Positions 45,253 to 53,908 of a stretch of 64,000 bases of DNA are shown here, in pieces. The notes under the pieces are model-generated. The model was not told the origin of the DNA. It did not search any database and saw nothing but the letters and a program-made list of their open reading frames with translations. The position numbers and the translations under genes were made by a program. The stretch lies in NCBI GenBank assembly GCA_023460235.1, contig JAEWRE010000083.1, positions 104,490 through 168,489 of the forward strand, read 5' to 3'. Source of the DNA: Bacillota bacterium (GTDB taxonomy: Bacteria > Bacillota > Clostridia > TANB77 > CAG-465). How positions within the stretch are numbered: the first letter of the stretch is position 1; the number at the start of each line of letters is the position of its first letter.

Positions 45253-46354
45253 TTTCAAGTCTCCTTTGTATTAATTCTACAACCATTTCAATTGTACTTT
45301 CATCTGGTATTGTATTTATTATGCTACTAAACTCTCCTTCTATAATTATCTTATTTGCCTCTTTTTTGCTAAATCCTCTACTCATTAAATAGAATAGTTT
45401 TTCTTCATTTATTTTACCCACACTAGCAGCATGAGCACCTGATACATCATCTTCTCCACAAAGAAGTAATGGAACTGAATCAGTTTTTACATTATCAGAT
45501 AATAACATTACATTTTCTGATTCTTCACCAGTGGACTCTGTTGCTCCTTGTTTAAAATCAATTGTTCCTCTAAATGTTTTCTTTGAACCATCTTTTAGAG
45601 CACCTTTTACTATTATAGAGCTATCTGATTTTTTACCAATGTGATTCATAGTATAATTCATATCTAATATGTTATTATTAGCTCCAAAGTATATATTTTT
45701 TAAAGTAGCTTTAGAACCATTTCCAATCAGATAACTGCTATATGATTGTATACTTGTATGTGATCCTACATCTATTATAGAAGTGTTTACTTTTGTGTTA
45801 TAGCCAGCATACACTGCTACAGCTTCCATATTAATTGATTTATCATTTAAAGTTTGAACTTTTACAAGATTTATAGTTGAGTTATCATCTGCATATATTT
45901 TTATCATTCCATTATGGAACATATAATCATCTGAATTTGTGCCGTATTTTATCAGTATTGTCACTTCTGAATATTTTTCAGCAACAATAGTTATATTTTC
46001 AATTAAAGAACTATTTGCATCATTTAAACTATAGTCAATAATAATTGGTTCATTAACTTTTTCGTTTCCTTTTATATGTAAAATATATTTAAAATTACAA
46101 TTATCTTCATTTATTAAGTTTACTTCTTCAGATATACCAACTGAATTATCATAACTCCCAAATTTATTAACTACATTTTGAATATTTACACTATCAGTTT
46201 CAATATATTTTTTAGCAGAGTCATTTATTATATTATTATCATTAAAAGGCAAATACTCTGGAATAGCAACATCTTTTAACTCAGTTTCATTAACTTTAAG
46301 CCATCTCCAAGTTTTTTCTGTTATTTTATTTAATTTTACTAAATCTTTTGTCAT
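45245..46354 (-). CDS. sufD: Fe-S cluster assembly protein SufD
   Basis: 369 residues. The beta-helix core shows the usual DYMFHNGMIKIYADDNS and VDVGSH-like strands, and the C-terminal domain has AHAASVGKINEEKLFYLMSRGFSKKEA. In that motif, His and the following region contact SufC and SufB. SufD pairs with SufB in the SufBC2D scaffold, assembles clusters and helps acquire iron. It is slightly short and begins 10 bases after sufB. Confidence 0.96.
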   Translation of the reverse strand: MTKDLVKLNKITEKTWRWLKVNETELKDVAIPEYLPFNDNNIINDSAKKYIETDSVNIQNVVNKFGSYDNSVGISEEVNLINEDNCNFKYILHIKGNEKVNEPIIIDYSLNDANSSLIENITIVAEKYSEVTILIKYGTNSDDYMFHNGMIKIYADDNSTINLVKVQTLNDKSINMEAVAVYAGYNTKVNTSIIDVGSHTSIQSYSSYLIGNGSKATLKNIYFGANNNILDMNYTMNHIGKKSDSSIIVKGALKDGSKKTFRGTIDFKQGATESTGEESENVMLLSDNVKTDSVPLLLCGEDDVSGAHAASVGKINEEKLFYLMSRGFSKKEANKIIIEGEFSSIINTIPDESTIEMVVELIQRRLENE

Positions 46355-46364
46355 ATGCTACCTC

Positions 46365-47774
46365 CTATCCTATACTGCCTTCTAATTCTATATTAATTAA
46401 ATTATTCATTTCAACTGCATATTCAAGTGGTAGTTCTTTTGACATAGGTTCAACAAAACCTCTAACAATCATTGCTTTTGCCTCAGCTTCACTTATTCCT
46501 CTGCTCATTAGATAAAATATAGCTTCTTCACTTATTCTCCCAATTTTTGCTTCATGACCTATATCAACTTCATCTGTATGTACATCAACTACTGGTATAG
46601 TATCTGATCTAGATATATTATCAAGCATTAATGATTCACAAGATACAGTAGATTTAGAATATTTAGCATTCTTTTCCATCCTTATAAGGCCTCTATATAC
46701 TGCAACACCACCTGATTTTGATATTGATTTTGAATTGATATTTGAATATGTATGAGGTGCAGCATGTACAACTTGAGCTCCTGTATCTAGATTTTGTCCC
46801 TCTCCTGCAAATGTAACGCCAGTAAATTCACACTTAGCTCCTCTACCTTTTAATATGCTAGTTGGATATAACATTGAAACTTTAGATCCAAATGAACCTG
46901 AAACCCATTCAATAGTTCCATTTTCTTCAACTATAGCTCTTTTGGTATTTAAGTTATACATATTTTTTGACCAGTTCTCTATTGTGCTATATCTTAAAGT
47001 AGCATTTTTCTTAACAAATAATTCTACACATCCTGCATGAAGATTATTTACTGAATATTTTGGAGCAGAACATCCTTCTATAAAATGTAGTTTAGCTCCT
47101 TCTTCAACAATTATTAATGTATGCTCAAATTGACCAGCTCCTGGTGCATTTAATCTAAAATATGATTGAAGTGGAATATCTACTTGCACACCCTTTGGTA
47201 CATATACAAATGATCCACCTGACCAAACTGCTCCATGAAGAGCTGCAAATTTATGGTTACTTGGTGGAACGCATTTCATAAAATACTCTTTTACAATATC
47301 TTCATATTCTTTTACAGCTGTTTCCATATCAGTGTACACTACACCTTGTTTTATTAAATCCTCTTTAATATTATGATAAACAACTTCAGAATCGTATTGT
47401 GCTCCAACACCTGCAAGAGATTTCTTCTCTGCCTCAGGTATACCTAATCTATCAAATGTATTTTTTATATCTTCTGGTACTTCATCCCAATTATTTTGCA
47501 TATTTGTATCTGGTCTAATGTATGTTATAATTCTATCAATATTTAAGTCTGATATATCCGGTCCCCATTCTGGTAAATTTAAATTATTATATATTTCTAA
47601 AGATTTAAGTCTAAACTCAGTCATCCATTCTGGTTCATTTTTTTGCTTTGATATGTCTTTTACAATATCAGCATCTAAACCATTTCTACTTTTATATCTA
47701 AACTTAACCTCATTTTTAATGTCGTATATTCCTCTGTCCACGTCATGGACATATGTTTTCTTTTTCTTTTCCAT
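46365..47774 (-). CDS. sufB: Fe-S cluster assembly protein SufB
   Basis: 469 residues. The sequence contains KFAALHGAVWSGGSFVYVPKGV, IEGCSAPKYSVNNLHAGCVE and the C-terminal VDIGHEAKIGRISEEAIFYLMSRG. All match SufB, the subunit on which the nascent cluster forms. The gene lies 30 bases after sufC and 10 before sufD. Confidence 0.97.
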   Translation of the reverse strand: MEKKKKTYVHDVDRGIYDIKNEVKFRYKSRNGLDADIVKDISKQKNEPEWMTEFRLKSLEIYNNLNLPEWGPDISDLNIDRIITYIRPDTNMQNNWDEVPEDIKNTFDRLGIPEAEKKSLAGVGAQYDSEVVYHNIKEDLIKQGVVYTDMETAVKEYEDIVKEYFMKCVPPSNHKFAALHGAVWSGGSFVYVPKGVQVDIPLQSYFRLNAPGAGQFEHTLIIVEEGAKLHFIEGCSAPKYSVNNLHAGCVELFVKKNATLRYSTIENWSKNMYNLNTKRAIVEENGTIEWVSGSFGSKVSMLYPTSILKGRGAKCEFTGVTFAGEGQNLDTGAQVVHAAPHTYSNINSKSISKSGGVAVYRGLIRMEKNAKYSKSTVSCESLMLDNISRSDTIPVVDVHTDEVDIGHEAKIGRISEEAIFYLMSRGISEAEAKAMIVRGFVEPMSKELPLEYAVEMNNLINIELEGSIG

Positions 47775-47804
47775 TACGTTCTTTCCTTTCCGATTTCCTC
47801 CTAA

Positions 47805-48548
47805 CTAGTTTAAATTTTTATATGATTCATAACCATTCTTTTCAACTTGTTCTACAAGGCTTGCATCACCAGTTTTTACAATTTTACCATCTACAAGTAT
47901 ATGAACAAAATCTGGTTTTACATATTCAAGTATTTTATTATGATGTGTAATTATAATTATAGATCTAGTTGGATTAGAAAGCATTTTTACACCTTCTGAT
48001 ACAATTTTAATAGCGTCAACATCAAGTCCTGAATCTGTTTCATCAAGTATTGCTAGTTTAGGTTCAAGTATTGCCATTTGTAATACTTCATTTTTCTTTT
48101 TTTCTCCACCTGAAAATCCAACATTTAAATATCTTTTTGCATAACTTTCATCAAATTTTAATAACTTCATTTTTTCACTTAGTTCTTTTCTAAATGCAAG
48201 AATTGAAGTAAACTTTCCAGTAATAGTATTTTTTGATGTTCTTAAGAAATTTTCAACTGTAATTCCTGGTACTTCTTCTGGAGTTTGAAAAGATAAAAAT
48301 ATACCTTTTTTAGCTCTTTCATCAGTTTTAAGTTCGTTTATTTCTTCTCCTTCAAAAAATATCTTTCCTTCAGAAATTTGATATTTTGGATGTGCCATTA
48401 TAGTATTTGCAAGTGTTGATTTACCTGCACCATTTGGGCCCATAATTACATGAACCTCACCTTCATTTATTTTAAGGTTAAGTCCCTTTAATATTTCCAT
48501 ATCTTCAACTTTTGTATGAAGATCAATTATTTCTAATAAGTTTTTCAA
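47805..48548 (-). CDS. sufC: Fe-S assembly ATPase SufC
   Basis: 247 residues from TTG 48548, nine bases after AAGGAG. An in-frame ATG 18 bases upstream contains that site and is less likely. Walker A is MGPNGAGKSTL, the SufC-specific FLSFQTPEEVPGITV follows, the ABC signature is FSGGEKKKNEVLQM, and Walker B is LAILDETDSGLDVDA. SufC is a cytosolic ABC ATPase that drives the SufBD scaffold. It is the first gene of the operon, behind a promoter with an inverted repeat. Confidence 0.97.
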   Translation of the reverse strand: MKNLLEIIDLHTKVEDMEILKGLNLKINEGEVHVIMGPNGAGKSTLANTIMAHPKYQISEGKIFFEGEEINELKTDERAKKGIFLSFQTPEEVPGITVENFLRTSKNTITGKFTSILAFRKELSEKMKLLKFDESYAKRYLNVGFSGGEKKKNEVLQMAILEPKLAILDETDSGLDVDAIKIVSEGVKMLSNPTRSIIIITHHNKILEYVKPDFVHILVDGKIVKTGDASLVEQVEKNGYESYKNLN

Positions 48549-48564
48549 AGTAAATTCTCCTTCC

Positions 48565-48589
48565 ATAGATAGTTTGTATGACTATCTAT
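48565..48589 (-). promoter_or_regulatory. Perfect inverted repeat at the suf transcription start
   Basis: ATAGATAGT (48565-48573), 7 bases, ACTATCTAT (48581-48589): a perfect 9-base palindrome. It begins four bases after the -10 box, so it spans the transcription start and ends just before the ribosome site. It fits a repressor operator or a short leader hairpin. Confidence 0.65.
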
Positions 48590-48592
48590 AAA

Positions 48593-48621
48593 ATTATATC
48601 ATTTATTATGTATTTTTACAA
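48593..48621 (-). promoter_or_regulatory. Promoter of the suf operon
   Basis: TTGTAA (48616-48621), 17-base spacer, TATAAT (48593-48598). Confidence 0.65.
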
Positions 48622-48662
48622 GATTTTACTTTACTTTTTAAGTTAAATATGGTACACAAATA

Positions 48663-48716
48663 AAAAGATTTAAATAAATAGTATTAAATATACCTATCTA
48701 TCTAAATCTTTTTTAA
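48663..48716 (-). terminator. Terminator of the 48723 gene
   Basis: AAAAAAGATTTA pairs with TAAATCTTTTT across a loop of about 28 bases on the minus strand. Confidence 0.55.
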
Positions 48717-48722
48717 TTTACG

Positions 48723-49385
48723 TTAATAATAAATATCAATTTTTAAACATGATTCCCCATTACTTTCTTGTTGTATGAATTCAATGTCATATAAATCGTT
48801 ACAGTTAAGAAATTGCTCTATATCATTTCTAAATCTCATTTTCCAAAATTCAAATTCTTTTTTGTTAATTAGTGGGTCCTCTTTATATATTTCATATATT
48901 GTTGTATTATATACGAAAACACTAATATGTTCCTTAATATCATTACGCTTAATATCATTTTTTACACTAAACAGTATATGCTTCCAAAATTGATTATTAA
49001 AAAAATTAATAGCTTTGTAATTAATTAGCATTAAATCATTGCAATCACTATTTTTCACTACCACGTCTTCTGAATGATCATAATCATCATAACTAGGTAC
49101 TTCACAATCTTTATCTAGATATTCTGTCACATACTCTAGTATTTCAGCACTTGTATAATAATCAACCCCAAGATCTCTAAGCAATAATTCTACATACTCA
49201 GTTATATTATCACAATCAATTAGATTTTCTTTATTAATTATAAAGTCAAAAAGCCGATCTAAATCATAATTAATATAATTTTCCTGTAAATATGCTACTA
49301 AATTAACTACTACATAAATTAAATCTGAAAGAACAATACCAATTTGTTTTTTTGAATGAAACATTATATGAAATTTATCAAACAT
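48723..49385 (-). CDS. Hypothetical protein, outlying member of the four-gene paralogous family
   Basis: 220 residues. I do not recognise a named family. Its first 90 residues share the layout of the proteins encoded at 51328, 51970 and 52578. They have a basic start, an LSDLIYVVVNLVAYLQENY helix, LDRLFDFIINKENLI, then 'ITEYVELLLRDLGVDYY', matching 'LTPxxYxxxVLxxLGI' in the others. A middle acidic segment (YDDYDHSEDVVV) and a helical domain follow. The end is beta-like (YDIEFIQQESNGESCLKIDIY). It has no signal peptide or membrane helix, so it is probably cytoplasmic. Function unknown. Confidence 0.72.
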   Translation of the reverse strand: MFDKFHIMFHSKKQIGIVLSDLIYVVVNLVAYLQENYINYDLDRLFDFIINKENLIDCDNITEYVELLLRDLGVDYYTSAEILEYVTEYLDKDCEVPSYDDYDHSEDVVVKNSDCNDLMLINYKAINFFNNQFWKHILFSVKNDIKRNDIKEHISVFVYNTTIYEIYKEDPLINKKEFEFWKMRFRNDIEQFLNCNDLYDIEFIQQESNGESCLKIDIYY

Positions 49386-49533
49386 ATTTTATTCTCCTTT
49401 CAAAAGAAAAATATATTACAACTATATAAATTATCAGCAGTTACACTCTTTAATCTAAAACAATTTTATCACCTAGTTTAAAGGATGTCAATTAATTATT
49501 AATATTAATATTAAATATTTTTAAAATTATATA

Positions 49534-49573
49534 AAGAATGACTTGGTGATTAATTATCACTCAAGTCATTCTT
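49534..49573 (-). terminator. Terminator overlapping the 3' end of the 49550 gene
   Basis: AAGAATGACTTG-GTGAT pairs with ATCAC-CAAGTCATTCTT. It is a long stem and includes the stop region. Confidence 0.75.
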
Positions 49574-51124
49574 TTTTAAAGATATTATGCCATCATCATG
49601 GTAGTCAAAAGTGTTGGCCCAAAGTTCTTGATTGGCAACATCTTCAACAACCCAATTGACAAAATAAACTTTAAACATATCAAGTTCAGCTTCGTTTTTG
49701 GGTGCATAAACAAAATTTACGTTTGCTGAAGACTTTTGTACAAATTTAGAAAAAAGTATAGCATTTCCTTTTGGTCCGATATTCCAATTTCCTGCATCAG
49801 ATTTGTTATCATTGCTAAGTATAGCTGAAATTGCAACTCTAATAGGATCTGTTAACCATTTTATTCCTTCAAGACTGTTGTAAACTGCAACTCTTCTATA
49901 TTCATTGTTATTTTTAAAGAGCCATTTTCCTATCATTGGATTATAGTATGAAAAATATATTTCAATCTTATCTTTATATTTTTCACATGATTCTAGCAAT
50001 TTTTTTTCTAAACTTCTATTAAAAGTCCGTGCATCTTTAATGTCAATAATAATCGCTGGATGCAATTTTAAATCTTTTAAATTTGATATTGCTTCAAGTG
50101 TGTCCTCAAGTGTTGGTGCGTTTTCTATAGCAATTTTTTCAGCCACAGAAGATGGCTGCTTAATAACAATACCACTAAATTTATCACTATGATACCATAC
50201 TAATTTATTTTTGTATCTTGTAATATCTCCTTCGTAAATACAACCTCTTCTAACAGTTTCACAAGCACTTTCTACTTCATGTTCACCATATTTTGAGCTA
50301 TCTATTATACCACGATGAACTATAGGTCTGTTTAGAATAGATGATGAACTATTGATTCTTGAAGTACATTTACTAAAAACATGAAAAAGTCTTTCAGAAA
50401 TTTTTTCAAGCTTCAAACTATCTTCAATGGCTAATAAAATTTCTACTGAAGATATTTCAGGATTAATTATTTCACAATACTTATTATCAATATATTCTAT
50501 TTTTTTTCTTAATATATTGTGTTTAAATATTACAATATTTGAAAATTGCCTTTTGAATTTGAATCTAATATACGTGAAAATATTGCTTATTTCTAAAGCA
50601 TATACACCATTATATCTTTTTAATAAATTTAAAAGATATCTTATATCCTCTTTTCGTATATTACCAGATATAGATATTATTATTGGTGTTTTTCCAAAAT
50701 TTACTTCTAGAATCCTTTTTAGTTCAACAATCTCAAACCTTCTCATATAATGTTTCTTTAAATTTTTGCTCGAAATATGAGAAAATTTACCTGGTATACC
50801 AGTCAATTTAAGCATATATCTGTGTGGAAAACAATATGCAATATTATCAAGTGAAAATTGTAAATCAATTTGAAATCCACCTTCTAACTGAACTGCATAA
50901 TTAAAAGCTTCTATTGAATTCTTTTTACAATTGAAGTATGCTCCACCAGGAAAATATTCAAATTTGTAAATATAAGAAACTTTTTTTGGAATATACCGTA
51001 ATTTATCTAAAGCCATTTTTATCTTACTTTTGTATCTTACATAAAATCCATATATTATTAGCGTTACCATAATAAAGCTAACAGTTACTATAGCTATTCT
51101 TAAAGCTTTAATTAATATCAACAT
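49550..51124 (-). CDS. Membrane-anchored tandem GDPD-like protein
   Basis: 524 residues. One N-terminal membrane helix (about 5-30) is followed by two regions shaped like glycerophosphodiester phosphodiesterase (GDPD) barrels. The first (about 55-215) keeps NSIEAFNYAVQLEGGFQIDL and MLKLTGIPGKFSH but lacks the catalytic HRG and the acidic ExD pair. The second (about 265-500) keeps VHRG, then VESACETVRRGCIYEGDI, YHSDKFSG, and PTLEDTLEAI, so it may be active. GDPDs hydrolyse glycerophosphodiesters or related polymers. The degenerate first copy could be structural or substrate-binding. It sits inside the four-paralog region. Confidence 0.78.
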   Translation of the reverse strand: MLILIKALRIAIVTVSFIMVTLIIYGFYVRYKSKIKMALDKLRYIPKKVSYIYKFEYFPGGAYFNCKKNSIEAFNYAVQLEGGFQIDLQFSLDNIAYCFPHRYMLKLTGIPGKFSHISSKNLKKHYMRRFEIVELKRILEVNFGKTPIIISISGNIRKEDIRYLLNLLKRYNGVYALEISNIFTYIRFKFKRQFSNIVIFKHNILRKKIEYIDNKYCEIINPEISSVEILLAIEDSLKLEKISERLFHVFSKCTSRINSSSSILNRPIVHRGIIDSSKYGEHEVESACETVRRGCIYEGDITRYKNKLVWYHSDKFSGIVIKQPSSVAEKIAIENAPTLEDTLEAISNLKDLKLHPAIIIDIKDARTFNRSLEKKLLESCEKYKDKIEIYFSYYNPMIGKWLFKNNNEYRRVAVYNSLEGIKWLTDPIRVAISAILSNDNKSDAGNWNIGPKGNAILFSKFVQKSSANVNFVYAPKNEAELDMFKVYFVNWVVEDVANQELWANTFDYHDDGIISLKKNDLSDN

Positions 51125-51266
51125 TTGTTTACTCCTTTCTCAAATTATTTAAAGAACATATATATTAATGAAATAATTATATCACTTTTATATGGACATG
51201 TCAAATTAAAGCGTTTACATAAAATATATGTGTTGTAATTTATCATTTATATATGTACATAAAAAT

Positions 51267-51301
51267 TAGGAAGTTTGAAACATAGTTTCAAACTTCCTAA
51301 T
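51267..51301 (-). terminator. Terminator of the 51328-53204 gene cluster
   Basis: TTAGGAAGTTTGAAAC pairs with GTTTCAAACTTCCTAA around a two-base loop. Confidence 0.85.
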
Positions 51302-51327
51302 TAATTAAATAAATGTAGAAATTAATA

Positions 51328-51936
51328 TCAAATTGATATTAATTCCATTAAAAATTTATTAGAATCATTTTTTATAATTATATATTCTGATATTTTTTCA
51401 TGAACTATCCACTTATTAGTGATATCAAATAATTCATCTAAATTTATATCTGTTTCAGTATTCTCATTAATACTTTTTGGAATATAGCTAATAGTAGTAA
51501 CATGTTGAAATTCTTTAATACTTTTAAAATGATTATCAATTATAATTTGAATAATAAATTTTGATATATTTATAATATATTCGGATTCCATGATTCTGGC
51601 ATCTAATCTTATTAACTCATCCTCAGATTTAAACTTCGTATTACTATAATATTCTCCATACCCCTTTACTTCTAAAAGTTTTATAAAATGTTCGGATTCA
51701 TTTATTTCTAAATCTTTTAAAACTTTATTTAAATATTGCTTTGGTGTTAGAGTATAAAATAATTCAAAATCAAGTAACAATTTAGAAATTTTTTGTTTGT
51801 CTAAAGTAATACCTTTTATTATACAAAAATTAAACAAAGACTTAAACAGTATTATTAAGTCATGTAAACAAAGTAGTTTACGGTGAAAATAGCTATCTGT
51901 AGTAAACACAATCCTATTAGATAAATTTCTACTCAT
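51328..51936 (-). CDS. Hypothetical protein, four-gene paralogous family
   Basis: 202 residues. The N-terminal 100 residues share a pattern with the two upstream genes: 'LLCLHDLIILFKSLFNFCIIKG', 'KISKLLLDFELFYTLTPKQY', 'VLKDLEI' and 'LLEVKGYGEYY'. The C-terminal half has helices and a final pair of strands (SEYIIIKNDSNKFLMELISI). No motif of a known enzyme, signal or membrane helix is visible. The gene is the last of three consecutive family members and lies 33 bases after 51970, with a strong terminator behind it. Confidence 0.78.
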   Translation of the reverse strand: MSRNLSNRIVFTTDSYFHRKLLCLHDLIILFKSLFNFCIIKGITLDKQKISKLLLDFELFYTLTPKQYLNKVLKDLEINESEHFIKLLEVKGYGEYYSNTKFKSEDELIRLDARIMESEYIINISKFIIQIIIDNHFKSIKEFQHVTTISYIPKSINENTETDINLDELFDITNKWIVHEKISEYIIIKNDSNKFLMELISI

Positions 51937-51969
51937 ATTTTTCTCACTTTCATGAATTAATTATTGATG

Positions 51970-52566
51970 CTAGGTAATAACAAGATTTACAATAATATAA
52001 TCATCAGTATAATCAATAATAATCAAATCATCTAAATATTCATATTTTTTCCATTCTTCAAGATAATCAAAACAATTATTTTTTTTGTTTTCAACATCTT
52101 CATCTTCGAAATCGTCAGAACCATTAAATTCAAGCATATTAACTGATTCATTAAAAAATGATTTACCATCAAAATAATTATCAATTAATAACTCTATTAA
52201 ATCTTTTATAAGATCATATATTGTTTCTAAAAAATAATACTTCATTTTTGTTTTAGATGTTCCACTTCTTTTTTCTGCTACAACACCATATTTCTTTGAC
52301 TCAATATAACTATTTAATCTTTTATCATTTTTTAACCCAATTACTTCTAATACTTTTTCACAATACTCAATTGGAGTTAAAGATAAAAATAGATCAAGAT
52401 CAAGGAATATATTTTTAACCTTATTTTTATTGAGTTTCCTACCTTGAATTAATGAATAATCATATATACAACGAAACAATATAACTAAATCCTTAACATA
52501 TAATTTTTTCTCACTGTAAATGCTATCTAATGTTACTATGAGATTAGAATCTAAATTTTCATTCAT
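51970..52566 (-). CDS. Hypothetical protein, four-gene paralogous family
   Basis: 198 residues with an AAGGAGG site. It is clearly related to the 51328 protein: 'LYVKDLVILFRCIYDYSLIQG', 'KVKNIFLDLDLFLSLTPIEY', 'VLEVIGL' and 'YIESKKYG'. The C-terminal half is acidic (DDFEDEDVE) and ends with strands (DDLIIIDYTDDYIIVNLVIT), as in its sister. It lies 11 bases after the 52578 gene. Function unknown. Confidence 0.78.
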   Translation of the reverse strand: MNENLDSNLIVTLDSIYSEKKLYVKDLVILFRCIYDYSLIQGRKLNKNKVKNIFLDLDLFLSLTPIEYCEKVLEVIGLKNDKRLNSYIESKKYGVVAEKRSGTSKTKMKYYFLETIYDLIKDLIELLIDNYFDGKSFFNESVNMLEFNGSDDFEDEDVENKKNNCFDYLEEWKKYEYLDDLIIIDYTDDYIIVNLVIT

Positions 52567-52577
52567 ATTTTACCTCC

Positions 52578-53204
52578 TTAAGTAACTTGAGTATCATTAA
52601 AAATGTTAATTGTTACTTTAAAAGCGTCAATTGCACCAAAATTTTCATATTCATTTGGACCTGTTAAAGATATACTTACATACTTATTTATATTTTCGAA
52701 ACAAAGTAACTCTGGAAAATAGTCATTAATAATACTTATATACTCAAATTGACTATCAGACAATTTAAAAAAACATAGAATTTCAGAATCATATTTTTCC
52801 TTATAATTAGACATGAATTTAAGCACGTCATTTAGAATAAAGAAGAAAAAGTTAATAAACATCTTATGAAGTTCAAAAGTTATTTTTTGATTTTCATATT
52901 TCATGTCATAACACTTTTGTAAATAGTAACCAGAAGCTTTTATTCTTTTTCCAATCTTACGCTTTCTTAATATTCCTAAATCATTTAACAAGATATCTGC
53001 ATATTGTTTCAAATTACAGTTAAATAGCTTGTCCTTATCCAAAACATGCTTGCAAATTATATCATAATTCTTTAAAAATCCTTCAATACCATAAAATTTT
53101 ACTAAACATCTTATTAGAAGTATTATTTTTTCTAAACTAACTTCCCGATACAAAGGAATTCCTGAATACTTTACAATTATTAAGTTATCTTTTTTTACAT
53201 TCAT
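52578..53204 (-). CDS. Hypothetical protein, four-gene paralogous family
   Basis: 208 residues with an AAAGGAGG site. Shared features with the downstream sisters are 'VSLEKIILLIRCLVKFYGIEG', 'CNLKQYADILLNDLGIL' and 'RIKASGYYLQK'. It diverges more in the middle (FFFFILNDVLKFMSNYKEKY). It is the first gene of the three-gene run. Function unknown. Confidence 0.78.
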   Translation of the reverse strand: MNVKKDNLIIVKYSGIPLYREVSLEKIILLIRCLVKFYGIEGFLKNYDIICKHVLDKDKLFNCNLKQYADILLNDLGILRKRKIGKRIKASGYYLQKCYDMKYENQKITFELHKMFINFFFFILNDVLKFMSNYKEKYDSEILCFFKLSDSQFEYISIINDYFPELLCFENINKYVSISLTGPNEYENFGAIDAFKVTINIFNDTQVT

Positions 53205-53302
53205 ATTTTATACCTCCTTTAATTAAAGTTTAGTTTTATTACGAATTTAGAATATTATATCATAAATAATTGTTAAAACAATCCTATTTATCAAATTAAA
53301 AC

Positions 53303-53346
53303 AAAAAGTACACTCAATATACTTTAATAAGTATTTGAGCGTACTA
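53303..53346 (-). terminator. Terminator overlapping the 3' end of the HD-domain gene
   Basis: GTAC-CTCAA-ATACTT pairs with AAGTAT-TTGAG-GTAC, and TTTTTGTTTT follows on the minus strand. Confidence 0.7.
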
Positions 53347-53797
53347 CCTTTTTTAGTTTATTTTTTGCAGTTCCATGGAATGCCAACCCATATTCATTTA
53401 TGGCACAGGCCTTATCAATTATTGTAATTAAAAAAGTTTCATAATATTTGGGAAATCCTAAGCAGATTGGCCACATATGCTTTAGTATAATATCTTTTTC
53501 TTTTTCATTAAGTCTAAAATAATATTCAGAATTTTTTAGTGCAATCTTAGGATGTTCAATTGCATGTAATTTACCAAAACAAAAATCATGTAATAACCCT
53601 GCTCTTGCTGCAGAATCCGCATCAAGTTTAAATATTTTGCACCATACATACATATAGTACGAGACATTTAATGAATGTTCAAGCCGATTTGTATTTCCGT
53701 GTTGTTTATAATATATAAGTTTATTAAATTCCTTACACTCTAATATATTAGAAACTAATTTTAAATGTTCATCTTTATATTTATCATGATTTTTCAT
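53324..53797 (-). CDS. HD-domain phosphohydrolase family protein
   Basis: 157 residues. The metal-binding residues of an HD domain appear in order: His in RLEHSLNVSYYMY, the HD pair in GLLHDFCFGK, His in LKHMWPIC, and Asp in TIIDKACAI. The domain covers nearly the whole protein. Such proteins hydrolyse phosphate esters of nucleotides. The substrate here is unknown. It is separated from the paralog cluster by its own promoter space and terminator. Confidence 0.87.
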   Translation of the reverse strand: MKNHDKYKDEHLKLVSNILECKEFNKLIYYKQHGNTNRLEHSLNVSYYMYVWCKIFKLDADSAARAGLLHDFCFGKLHAIEHPKIALKNSEYYFRLNEKEKDIILKHMWPICLGFPKYYETFLITIIDKACAINEYGLAFHGTAKNKLKKVVRSNTY

Positions 53798-53908
53798 AAT
53801 TAATCTCCTCTTTTTATTAAAATAACGAAATCTATATTTAACAAATTAATTTTACTATTTTATTTACGATTTGTCAATAGTAATGTATTTGCCATATAAG
53901 TAATTGAA

